A stretch of DNA of 64,000 bases from the NCBI RefSeq assembly GCF_010723305.1, contig NZ_BLKW01000004.1:434001-498000 (forward strand). The letters are read 5' to 3'. The DNA comes from Mycobacterium botniense. GTDB lineage: Bacteria > Actinomycetota > Actinomycetes > Mycobacteriales > Mycobacteriaceae. The stretch's first letter is position 1; each line of letters begins with the position of its first letter. The position numbers were made by a program, and so were the translations under genes. The notes beneath the pieces were generated by a model that was not told the DNA's origin, ran no database searches, and worked only from the letters and a program-made list of their open reading frames with translations. This document shows, piece after piece, positions 29,130 through 36,594 of the stretch.

Positions 29130-29137
29130 AAATTACC
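29130..29137. repeat. Target-site duplication, left copy
   Basis: AAATTACC directly abutting the left inverted repeat of the IS element; identical to 30561-30568 on the right. Eight bases is the normal duplication length for ISL3 elements. Confidence 0.9.
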
Positions 29138-29161
29138 GGCTCTTCGCAGTTGAGGGTGTAG
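29138..29161 (+). repeat. IS left terminal inverted repeat
   Basis: 24 bases starting GGCTCTTC and ending TTGAGGGTGTAG; 20 of 24 match the right repeat. Confidence 0.9.
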
Positions 29162-29192
29162 AGGTGGTCGGCGCGTCGCTGCCGGGATAGGG

Positions 29193-29246
29193 GTCGAGGT
29201 CTTCTGATGATGGGAGTTTCCATACTGCCTATCAGAAGACCTCGAC
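29193..29246 (+). promoter_or_regulatory. Perfect hairpin abutting the transposase start codon
   Basis: GTCGAGGTCTTCTGAT (29193-29208) is perfectly complementary to ATCAGAAGACCTCGAC (29231-29246), a 16-bp stem with a 22-base loop. The right arm ends on the base before the transposase GTG at 29247. The loop contains GGGAG, the only Shine-Dalgarno-like sequence. The structure may limit transposase translation, particularly on transcripts read in from outside. Confidence 0.7.
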
Positions 29247-30554
29247 GTGCCTGACGCTACCTTCGCTTGCCCCGATCTGACCATGTTCTGCCGCCTTGAT
29301 GAGCTCGGGCTGGAGGTGACCGGCCAACGCCTGCAGGCTGATCGGGCGGTGCTGGCGTGCCGGATCGTCGATGACGACTCGTGGTGTCGCCGCTGCGGGG
29401 AACAGGGCACCCCCCGCGACACCGTCACTCGGGAATTGGCGCATGAGCCGTTCGGGTGGCGGCCGACGACCTTGCTGGTCACCGTGCGCCGTTACCGGTG
29501 TGCCGGCTGTGCGCATGTGTGGCGCCAAGACAGCAGTGCTGCGGCCGAGCCGCGGGCCAAGCTGTCGCGACGGGCTCTGCGTTGGGCCTTGGAAGCCCTG
29601 GTGTGTCAACACCTGAGCGTGGCACGAGTCGCTGAAGGCCTCGGGGTGTCGTGGAACACCGCCAACAGCGCGGTGCTGGCCGAAGGCCGGCGCGTGCTCA
29701 TCGACGATCCCGGCCGGTTCGACGGTGTGCGCGTCATCGGCGTCGACGAGCACGTGTGGCGCCACACCCGCAAAGGCGACAAGCACGTCACGGTGATCAT
29801 CGATCTGACCGCGGTGCGCGACGGAACCGGTCCTGCTCGGCTGCTCGACATGGTCGAAGGACGCTCCAAACAGGCCTTCAAGACCTGGCTAGCTGAGCGG
29901 CCCAAATCCTGGCGTGACGGCGTGCAAGTCGTTGCGATGGACGGATTCACCGGGTTCAAGACCGCCACCAGCGACGAACTGCCCGAAGCGGTCGCGGTGA
30001 TGGACCCCTTCCATGTGGTCCGGCTCGCCGGTGACGCCCTCGATGAGTGCCGACGCCGCGTCCAGCTGGACACCTGCGGGCACCGTGGCCGCAAAACCGA
30101 TCCGCTCTACGCCTGCCGGCACACCCTACACACCGGCGCCGACCTGCTCACCGACAAACAGAAGATCCGGCTGCACGCCCTGTTCGCCGCCGACGCCCAT
30201 GTCGAGGTTGAAGCCACCTGGACGATCTATCAGCGCACCGTCGCTGCCTACCGCGAACCCAACCGGGCCAAGGGCCGCGCGATGATGCAGGCCGTGATCG
30301 ACACCCTCAGCCGTGGCGTCCCCAAAGCCCTGCGCGAGCTCATCACACTGGGCCGCACGTTGAAGAAACGGGCCGGCGACATCCTGGCCTACTTCGACCG
30401 GCCTGGAACCAGCAACGGCCCAACCGAAGCCATCAACGGCCGACTCGAACACCTGCGCGGCTCCGCCTTCGGATTTCGCAACCTCACCAACTACATCGCC
30501 CGATCACTACTAGAAACCGGCGGATTCAGACCCCAACTACACCCTCAATCATGA
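29247..30554 (+). CDS. ISL3-family transposase
   Basis: 435-residue DDE transposase. The N-terminal zinc-finger-like region has CRIVDDDSWCRRCGEQG and YRCAGCAHVW. A helix-turn-helix (LSVARVAEGLGVSWNTANSA) follows. The catalytic acidic residues lie in VRVIGVDEHVW, VVAMDGFTGFK and near the end in NGPTEAINGRLEHLRG. No frameshift or stop interrupts it, so it is probably active. The start is GTG 29247 immediately after a long hairpin; the stop lies inside the right inverted repeat. Confidence 0.93.
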   Translation: MPDATFACPDLTMFCRLDELGLEVTGQRLQADRAVLACRIVDDDSWCRRCGEQGTPRDTVTRELAHEPFGWRPTTLLVTVRRYRCAGCAHVWRQDSSAAAEPRAKLSRRALRWALEALVCQHLSVARVAEGLGVSWNTANSAVLAEGRRVLIDDPGRFDGVRVIGVDEHVWRHTRKGDKHVTVIIDLTAVRDGTGPARLLDMVEGRSKQAFKTWLAERPKSWRDGVQVVAMDGFTGFKTATSDELPEAVAVMDPFHVVRLAGDALDECRRRVQLDTCGHRGRKTDPLYACRHTLHTGADLLTDKQKIRLHALFAADAHVEVEATWTIYQRTVAAYREPNRAKGRAMMQAVIDTLSRGVPKALRELITLGRTLKKRAGDILAYFDRPGTSNGPTEAINGRLEHLRGSAFGFRNLTNYIARSLLETGGFRPQLHPQS

Positions 30555-30560
30555 AGAGCC
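30537..30560 (-). repeat. IS right terminal inverted repeat
   Basis: Reverse complement of the left end apart from four mismatches; contains the transposase stop codon. Confidence 0.9.
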
Positions 30561-30568
30561 AAATTACC
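30561..30568. repeat. Target-site duplication, right copy
   Basis: AAATTACC, identical to 29130-29137. Confidence 0.9.
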
Positions 30569-30579
30569 CACTGCATGCC

Positions 30580-30750
30580 GTCTTCCCCCAGTGAGGGTGT
30601 TGGCGATGGTAGTCGAGGCCGCGTTGCCGGATGCGTTCGAGTCTTCCTCGCGGCAAGCTTGGCGGATGGCCTCACCGCGACCGCTGTGTTCGTCGTCGGG
30701 GTGATATATCCGATCGATTCGTGGAGCCGAACCGTATTGTATTCGGTTTC
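30580..30750 (-). pseudogene. IS3-family transposase remnant, first fragment
   Basis: Reading the minus strand from about 30748 gives YNTVRLHESIGYITP and, after a one-base frameshift, DDEHSGRGEAIRQA. This matches the C-terminal end of IS3-type orfB transposases (RLHEAIGYVTPDDEHHGRG). A run of C is one base short at the frameshift near 30701-30705. No start, no rest of the gene and no terminal repeat are seen. Limits are approximate. Confidence 0.6.
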
Positions 30751-30814
30751 CTAGTCTTGGACCTCCCCCGTTTTTCGGGAGACTTGCCTATCTGGCATCG
30801 ATGCCCTGGGGTTG

Positions 30815-31030
30815 GAGGGTAGCCGGTTGGCGGTGGTGGCGCTGGGCCTGCCAGGCAGCCTTATATTTCTCGGGCGACAGCCCATCGACGTCTTGTTGGA
30901 TGCGCCGGGGGTTGGGCCATCCGTCGATGCAGCGGAAGCCGTTTGCACTTCCGCTCTGGCCGCGAATGTGTTCGCGGGCAGTAGATGAGCTCGATCTCGA
31001 TGGCCGACCACGGGTTCTCGGCCAGGGCGT
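30815..31030 (-). pseudogene. IS3-family transposase remnant, second fragment
   Basis: On the minus strand, pieces of an integrase-type transposase C-terminus appear in three frames: NPWSAIEIELIY, then TFAARAEVQ, then CIDGWPNPRRIQQDVDGLSPEKYKAAW. The last resembles the YNPRRxQ...LSPxxYE end of IS3 orfB. At least two frameshifts separate them. It belongs to a different subgroup from the first fragment, so two elements decayed here. Limits are approximate. Confidence 0.6.
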
Positions 31031-31058
31031 CTTCGAAGCCGTCGCCGACCAAGGGTTG

Positions 31059-32663
31059 CTAGATCGGCATGGCCAGCTGCGTCGGCTCGTTATGTCCGCG
31101 CAGCGTAACCGTTTCGCCTAAAGTCCAATAGCGACGCTCATTGTCGCTGGCGTTGCCGACTGCCTGCCACGACGCGAGTAACCGTTCAGGTCGTGATTTG
31201 GCCAGCTCGCAGAGTCGCACTGCCTCATTGACGGGTCCGCCGATCACCGTGTACTCGAAACGCTGTTTGGCTCCGACGTGTCCAGCAACGACCTTTCCCG
31301 CCGCTACACCGATGCCAGCTGGGCACTCCGGCACCTCGGAGCGCAGCCGGTGAGCGAGGGCCCGGGCGGCGGCCAGCGCTTCGTCCTCGGGACAGCACAG
31401 CCGATTCGGGGCACCGAAGACGGCCAACACGGCGTCACCCTCGAACTTGTTGACAAGTCCATGGTGGCGGTCAACCTCTTCGACGATCACTGCGAAGAAC
31501 CGGTTGAGTAACTGAACCACCTCTGCGGGCGGCCGCTTCACCACGACCTGCGTCGAATTCACGATATCAACGAAAACCACTGCGACGTGGCGCTCTTCGC
31601 CGCCCAGGTTTGGTCGCTCGCGTTCCGCGGCAGCGGCTACATCGCGCCCGACGTAACGGCCGAAAAGGTCGCGTACTCGTTCCCGCTCGCGCAGGCCGTC
31701 GACCATCGCGTTGAAACCGCGCTGCAGCTCACCGAGTTCGGTCCCATCGAACACGACGAGATCGCCGCGCAGGTCCCCTTGCTCAACCCGTTTGAGCGCA
31801 GCGCGTACCATTCGCACTGGTGTGGCAATCAGCCATGACAAGATCCACATCAGGATGAACCCGAAGACCAGCGTTGCGGCTGAAATAATCAGCACCGCCA
31901 CCCCGAACTGGGTCTCGGTGAGATTGCGGAGTAACAGCGCGAAGAACGCCGTCAGTGCAATTCCGACGACGGGTACGCCGGACCCCAGCAGCCATACGGT
32001 CATGATGCGGCCCATGACACCAGGCGCTAACCGGCGAGGCGGTGGCCCCGCTTCGAGTGCCTGGGCGGCCACTGGGCGCAGCGCGAATTCGGTGAACAGG
32101 TAACAACTGGTGGCGACCAACACACCGCAAAATCCCACCGAAAACAAGAATCGCGGAATGAACATGCTGTTGGCCAGGCCGTACAGGGTCGTCAGCAGTG
32201 CCGCACCGAATCCCCACAACACCAAATGGAACACCGCTATCCGCCACGGGGCCGAAAACGTGTTGAGCTCGTCGATACGGCTCGGTTTGCGTTCCTCGAT
32301 CGCCCATCGCAGCGCCACGACGGTTCGCCGGGTAATCCAATAAGTGCCCAGCGCCAGTGCGATCGCGACATAGGCCGGTGCGACCGCGAACGTGAGCCAT
32401 GCGGGCGCGTCGCTGAAAACACTTGGTACCGGGAAAGCCACCGTCACCAACAGGGATGCCACGCCGATCCCGATCAGGTTCGCCGCCACGATGAATACCG
32501 TCAGGATCACCTGTATGCGTATCCGCCGACGGCGCTGGCTTTCCGACACCGGGCCCAGCAACCACGAGCCGTACTCCGGCGTCTCCGATAGCCGGCCGCT
32601 CTGGCGGGTGACCGCCTCGAGCACCCGGCCCAGGCGTTGTGCCGCCGTTCGCTTGGCCATCAT
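31059..32663 (-). CDS. Membrane class III adenylyl cyclase with HAMP domain
   Basis: Makes cAMP from ATP. Six hydrophobic spans lie in the first ~275 residues, a HAMP linker at about 279-331, and the catalytic domain from ~355. Metal-binding Asp366 (VFVDIVNST) and Asp410 with the purine-reading Lys406 (NKFEGDAV) are present, as are the transition-state Asn479 and Arg483 (GPVNEAVRL). All catalytic positions of an active homodimeric cyclase are therefore kept. It is 534 residues and matches the M. tuberculosis Rv1318c/Rv1319c/Rv1320c group; only one copy stands here. The start is ATG 32663 or 32660. Its C-terminus borders the transposase remnants. Confidence 0.93.
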   Translation of the reverse strand: MMAKRTAAQRLGRVLEAVTRQSGRLSETPEYGSWLLGPVSESQRRRRIRIQVILTVFIVAANLIGIGVASLLVTVAFPVPSVFSDAPAWLTFAVAPAYVAIALALGTYWITRRTVVALRWAIEERKPSRIDELNTFSAPWRIAVFHLVLWGFGAALLTTLYGLANSMFIPRFLFSVGFCGVLVATSCYLFTEFALRPVAAQALEAGPPPRRLAPGVMGRIMTVWLLGSGVPVVGIALTAFFALLLRNLTETQFGVAVLIISAATLVFGFILMWILSWLIATPVRMVRAALKRVEQGDLRGDLVVFDGTELGELQRGFNAMVDGLRERERVRDLFGRYVGRDVAAAAERERPNLGGEERHVAVVFVDIVNSTQVVVKRPPAEVVQLLNRFFAVIVEEVDRHHGLVNKFEGDAVLAVFGAPNRLCCPEDEALAAARALAHRLRSEVPECPAGIGVAAGKVVAGHVGAKQRFEYTVIGGPVNEAVRLCELAKSRPERLLASWQAVGNASDNERRYWTLGETVTLRGHNEPTQLAMPI

Positions 32664-32710
32664 GGTGGCGTCAGCTTAATTTGTGTCGGCATCTGCGTGC
32701 CCCTTGGCTT

Positions 32711-33394
32711 ATGGTGAGTCGGGTGCGTCTCGTGATCGCCAGGTGCACCGTTGACTACCTTGGCCGGCTCACCGCGCATTTGCCGTCCGCGCGCCGACTG
32801 CTGCTGTTCAAGGCCGACGGCTCGGTAAGCGTGCACGCCGACGACCGCGCCTACAAACCGCTGAACTGGATGAGTCCACCCTGCTGGCTGACCGAGGAAT
32901 TTGACGGGGTATCGCCGGTCTGGGTGGTGCAGAACAAGGCTGGCGAACAGCTGCGCATTACCGTCGAGGAAATCGAGCACGACTCCCGCCACGACCTGGG
33001 AGTGGACCCGGGACTGGTCAAAGACGGGGTCGAGGCGCACCTGCAAGCGTTACTCGCCGAGCATGTTGAGCTGCTCGGCGCTGGCTACACGCTGATTCGC
33101 CGGGAGTATATGACCGCGATAGGGCCGGTGGACTTGCTGTGCCGTGATGAGCAGGGCCACTCGGTCGCCGTGGAGATCAAGCGTCGCGGCGAGATCGACG
33201 GCGTGGAGCAGCTCAGCCGATATCTCGAGTTACTCAACCGGGATAGCGTGCTGGCACCAGTCAAAGGAGTGCTCGCCGCCCAGCGGATCAAACCCCAGGC
33301 GCGCGCTCTCGCCACCGACCGCGGTATACGCTGCGTCACATTGGATTACGACAAGATGCGCGGTCTGGAAAGTGGTGAATACCGGCTGTTCTGA
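32711..33394 (+). CDS. nucS: Mismatch endonuclease NucS (EndoMS)
   Basis: Actinobacterial mismatch-repair endonuclease that cuts both strands at mispairs with the help of the beta clamp; it replaces MutS/MutL in mycobacteria (established knowledge). It has an N-terminal DNA-binding half ([26 protein letters not shown]) and a C-terminal nuclease with [34 protein letters not shown], containing the D...E-x-K catalytic residues. The length is 226-227 residues; ATG 32711 or GTG 32714 starts it. An in-frame extension to 32639 overlaps the cyclase start region and is unconserved. Confidence 0.95.
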   Translation: MVSRVRLVIARCTVDYLGRLTAHLPSARRLLLFKADGSVSVHADDRAYKPLNWMSPPCWLTEEFDGVSPVWVVQNKAGEQLRITVEEIEHDSRHDLGVDPGLVKDGVEAHLQALLAEHVELLGAGYTLIRREYMTAIGPVDLLCRDEQGHSVAVEIKRRGEIDGVEQLSRYLELLNRDSVLAPVKGVLAAQRIKPQARALATDRGIRCVTLDYDKMRGLESGEYRLF

Positions 33395-33416
33395 GTCGGT
33401 GGCCTACACTGGCGGA

Positions 33417-33710
33417 ATGGTCCGGCGCCGGACACCACCACGCGGGCAGCGGCCGCCCTGGTTGTTGCCCGGTCACCGGGTGGAGACCGGATCCGACGGC
33501 CACGATTATTATGTGCGGCCGGTCGCTGCGGCTCGTGCCGTCAAGACCTACCGGTGCCCGGGGTGTGATCACGAAATCCGCCCGGGCACTGCGCATGTGG
33601 TGGTATGGCAAGCTGATTCACCACAGGCCGGCATTGACGACCGGCGGCACTGGCACACGTCGTGTTGGGCCAGCCGCGCAACGCGTCGTCCGACTCGACA
33701 GTGGTCGTAA
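33417..33710 (+). CDS. Small zinc-ribbon-like protein (Rv1322 type)
   Basis: 97-residue basic protein starting MVRRRTPPRGQRPPW. A CPGCDHEIRPGTAHVV motif and a later HWHTSCW give a Cys2-His-Cys-type metal site. It follows nucS by 22 bases, as Rv1322 does in M. tuberculosis, so it may be cotranscribed and work with nucleic acid; the function is unknown. The start ATG 33417 gives the family N-terminus; a much longer frame upstream overlaps nucS and is a shadow. Confidence 0.85.
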   Translation: MVRRRTPPRGQRPPWLLPGHRVETGSDGHDYYVRPVAAARAVKTYRCPGCDHEIRPGTAHVVVWQADSPQAGIDDRRHWHTSCWASRATRRPTRQWS

Positions 33711-33761
33711 CTTCGAGATTCGCCCCGAATAGCGGGCTGCGGCCCGGTGTCGTGCTGTGAG

Positions 33762-34238
33762 TCAGTGCTCGGAGTCGGCCGCGGGCTCAACCAACTCGAT
33801 CAGCACCCCGCCGGCGTCTTTCGGATGGATGAAATTGATCCGTGAGTTCGCCGTACCGGGCCGCGGCGTGTCGTAAAGCAGCCGGATGCCCTGCTCGCGC
33901 AGCCGTTCGCTCAGGGCATCGAGGTCGCTGACCCGGTAGGCCAGCTGTTGGATGCCGGGGCCGCGTTTGTCCAAAAACTTCGCGATCGCTGACGAGTCGT
34001 CGAGCGGGGCCATCAACTGAACTTGCGCATTGCCCACCGGCGCGCCGCGCACCGTAAGCATCGCCTCCCGAATACCCTGGTCGTGGTTGACCTCCTCGTG
34101 CAGCACGATCATGCCGAGGTGGTCGTGGTACCACGCGATCGCCGCGTCCAGGTCGGGAACGGCGATGCCGACATGGTCGACCGCCGTCACCAATGCGGTG
34201 GCCAGGGTTCGACGGACATCAACGTCATCGATCGTCAT
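33762..34238 (-). CDS. mce: Methylmalonyl-CoA epimerase
   Basis: VOC-fold enzyme that interconverts the methylmalonyl-CoA epimers in propionate metabolism. Metal ligands expected from Propionibacterium epimerase are H22 (DHVGIAV), Q74 (VQLMAP) and E149 (LIELVEP). The usual His-His motif reads GIQQLAYRV, so the third His ligand appears to be Gln98. RINFIHPKDAGGVL is the family signature near the end. It has 158 residues, full length, and is divergent from fadA4. It corresponds to Rv1322A. Confidence 0.92.
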   Translation of the reverse strand: MTIDDVDVRRTLATALVTAVDHVGIAVPDLDAAIAWYHDHLGMIVLHEEVNHDQGIREAMLTVRGAPVGNAQVQLMAPLDDSSAIAKFLDKRGPGIQQLAYRVSDLDALSERLREQGIRLLYDTPRPGTANSRINFIHPKDAGGVLIELVEPAADSEH

Positions 34239-34319
34239 AACGTAACGGTAACCTGGTGGGAACAGTTGCGCTTCTCGGGTCGGCCGGATTAGCCGTCAAC
34301 ACCCGATCTGGAGGTACTC

Positions 34320-35501
34320 ATGACGACGTCGGTGATCGTTGCTGGAGCACGCACTCCCATTGGCAAGCTGATGGGTTCGCTCAAGGATTTCGCCGCGACT
34401 GATCTGGGAGCTATCGCGATCAGAGGCGCCCTGCACAAGGCGCAAATCCCGCCCTCGCTGGTCCAATACGTCATCATGGGCCAGGTGCTGACCGCCGGTG
34501 CCGGTCAGATGCCGGCACGCCAAGCAGCTGTGGCGGCGGGTATCGGCTGGGATGTTCCCGCGTTGACGATCAACAAGATGTGCCTGTCCGGCCTGGATGC
34601 CATTGCCCTGGCTGACCAGCTCATTCGGGCTGGAGAGTTCGATGTGGTGGTGGCCGGTGGTCAGGAATCGATGACGCAGGCGCCGCATCTGTTAATGGGT
34701 AGCCGGGCCGGCTACAAGTACGGCGACGTCACCGTCGTGGATCATCTGGCCTACGACGGGTTGCACGACGTGTTCACCGACCAGCCGATGGGTGCGCTCA
34801 CCGAGCAACGCAACGAAGTCGACAAGTTCAGCCGCCGCGAACAGGATGAGTACGCGGCCCGGTCGCATCAGCGGGCCGCCGCGGCCTGGAAGGACGGTGT
34901 CTTCGCCGACGAGGTGGTGCCGGTGAGCATCCCGCAGCGCAAAGGCGATCCGCTGCAGTTCAGCGAAGACGAGGGCATCCGGGCCAATACCACCGCCGAC
35001 GCACTGGCGGCTCTTCCCCCGGCATTCCGCTCGGATGGCACGATCACTGCCGGTTCGTCATCGCAGCTCTCCGACGGCGCTGCTGCGGTTGTCGTGATGA
35101 ACAAGGCCAAGGCCCAGGAATTGGGGCTTACCTGGCTGGCGGAGATCGGGGCACACGGCGTGGTCGCCGGGCCGGATTCCACGCTGCAGTCCCAGCCGGC
35201 CAACGCGATCAAGAAAGCCATTGCGCGCGAAGGTATCTCTGTCGATCAGCTCGATGTCGTGGAAATCAACGAGGCATTCGCGGCGGTGGCGCTGGCGTCG
35301 ACGCGCGAACTCGGTGTGGACCCCGAGATCGTTAACATCAACGGCGGTGCGATCGCCGTCGGGCATCCGCTGGGCATGTCGGGTGCCCGTATCACCCTGC
35401 ACGCGGCCCTTGAGCTGGCCCGCCGCGGGTCCGGTTACGCGGTTGCGGGCCTGTGCGGCGCCGGCGGGCAGGGGGATGCGCTGGTGCTGCGCACCGGCTA
35501 G
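34320..35501 (+). CDS. fadA4: Acetyl-CoA acetyltransferase (thiolase II)
   Basis: Biosynthetic-type thiolase joining two acetyl-CoA or cleaving short 3-ketoacyl-CoA. The nucleophile is C88 in [12 protein letters not shown]. The second active-site motifs are [17 protein letters not shown] (His) and [12 protein letters not shown] (Cys). It has 393 residues. The ATG start 34320 follows CTGGAGGTACTC. It corresponds to Rv1323 and lies divergent to the epimerase, with which it shares short-chain acyl-CoA metabolism. Confidence 0.95.
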   Translation: MTTSVIVAGARTPIGKLMGSLKDFAATDLGAIAIRGALHKAQIPPSLVQYVIMGQVLTAGAGQMPARQAAVAAGIGWDVPALTINKMCLSGLDAIALADQLIRAGEFDVVVAGGQESMTQAPHLLMGSRAGYKYGDVTVVDHLAYDGLHDVFTDQPMGALTEQRNEVDKFSRREQDEYAARSHQRAAAAWKDGVFADEVVPVSIPQRKGDPLQFSEDEGIRANTTADALAALPPAFRSDGTITAGSSSQLSDGAAAVVVMNKAKAQELGLTWLAEIGAHGVVAGPDSTLQSQPANAIKKAIAREGISVDQLDVVEINEAFAAVALASTRELGVDPEIVNINGGAIAVGHPLGMSGARITLHAALELARRGSGYAVAGLCGAGGQGDALVLRTG

Positions 35502-35679
35502 CTAACGCTTGACATCGCGTCACCGGTGTTGCTGGCAGACGGTGTCCCGGAAGCAGTGTGATCTTCGTCATATGAGCTGATCTGCAACCGCCCGCCTGGC
35601 CGGTTGGCGCCGATCGCCGACCGCCATGGGACGCCAGGCCGCTGGAGCCGCACCTGAAGTCCGTGACAGACTTGACGAC

Positions 35680-36582
35680 GTGACGCGACCCGGACCTCAA
35701 ATAGGGCCGGCGATGGCCGGCGCGGTCGATCTGTCGGCGCTGAAGGAGCGTGCCCAGCGGAAGAGCTCGGCTGGCGGGGCGGCAGCGGCGGCCCAGGCCG
35801 GCACCGAGATTACCGAGGCCAACTTCGAACAAGAGGTCCTGGTTCGGTCCAACGAGGTACCCGTCGTGGTGCTGCTCTGGTCGCCACGCAGCGACGTGTG
35901 CCGCCAGCTGGCCGAGACCCTGTCCGGATTGGCAGCCGCCGACAACGGAAAGTGGGCTCTGGCAACCGTCAACGTCGACACCGCGCCCAGGGTTGCCCAG
36001 GTATTCGGCGTACAAGTGGTTCCGACCGTGGTGGCGTTGGCCGCGGGGCAGCCCCTGTCCAGCTTTCAGGGTATGCAGCCTGCTGACCAGTTACGCCGTT
36101 GGCTGGACTCATTGCTCTCGGCGACGGCCGGTAAGCTGAGCGGCGCGGCCGGTGCCGGGGAGTCAACGGAAGTGGATCCGGCACTCGCGCAGGCACGTGA
36201 GCAGCTGCAGGCCGGCGACTTTGCTGCTGCGCGCAATTCCTACCAGGCCATCGTGGACGCGAATCCGCGCCACGCCGAAGCCACGGCGGCGCTGCGACAG
36301 ATCGACTTTCTGCAGCGCGCCACCGCGCAGCCTCCCGACGCGGTGGCGGTCGCCGACGCGGCGCCTGATGACATCGAAGCCGCGTTCGCGGCCGCCGATG
36401 TCCAGATTCTCAACCATGATGTGAGTGCGGCATTCGACCGCCTGATCGCGTTGGTGCGGCGCACATCCGGTGACGAGCGCACCAAGGTTCGCACTAGGCT
36501 CATCGAACTCTTCGACCTGTTCGACCCTTCCGACCCGGAGGTGATTGCCGGGCGGCGCAACCTCGCCAACGCGCTGTACTGA
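35680..36582 (+). CDS. Thioredoxin-like/TPR co-chaperone (CnoX/YbbN type)
   Basis: 300-residue cytoplasmic protein. Residues ~40-145 form a thioredoxin fold without the CxxC pair (the site reads WSPRSDVCRQL), with the cis-Pro region VQVVPTVVAL. The C-terminal half has TPR-like helical repeats ending FDPSDPEVIAGRRNLANALY, which is typical of YbbN/CnoX proteins that hold oxidised clients for DnaK/GroEL. GTG 35680 gives the conserved MTRPGPQIGPAMAGAVDL start. It corresponds to Rv1324 and converges on glgB. Confidence 0.88.
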   Translation: MTRPGPQIGPAMAGAVDLSALKERAQRKSSAGGAAAAAQAGTEITEANFEQEVLVRSNEVPVVVLLWSPRSDVCRQLAETLSGLAAADNGKWALATVNVDTAPRVAQVFGVQVVPTVVALAAGQPLSSFQGMQPADQLRRWLDSLLSATAGKLSGAAGAGESTEVDPALAQAREQLQAGDFAAARNSYQAIVDANPRHAEATAALRQIDFLQRATAQPPDAVAVADAAPDDIEAAFAAADVQILNHDVSAAFDRLIALVRRTSGDERTKVRTRLIELFDLFDPSDPEVIAGRRNLANALY

Positions 36583-36594
36583 GCTCGCGCTTCG

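Larger units (their letters stand above)
29138..30560 (+). mobile_element. ISL3-family insertion sequence, complete
   Basis: 1423 bases bounded by imperfect inverted repeats and a perfect 8-bp target duplication. It holds one intact transposase gene. The ends begin GGCTCTTC on both sides and share TTGAGGGTGTAG after a 4-base variable spot, giving 20 matches in 24. Intact ends, duplication and coding frame point to recent insertion. It is a different ISL3 element from the IS1557 that M. tuberculosis carries as Rv1313c near atpC. Confidence 0.93.

Noticed and set aside
29232-29786. Minus-strand frame within the IS element as a second IS gene
   Set aside because: ISL3 elements of this size encode one transposase; the frame is antisense to its N-terminal half and has no motifs.
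35680-36582. Rv1324-type protein as an active thioredoxin
   Set aside because: The CxxC pair is absent (SDVC), so disulfide reductase activity is not expected; called a co-chaperone type instead.
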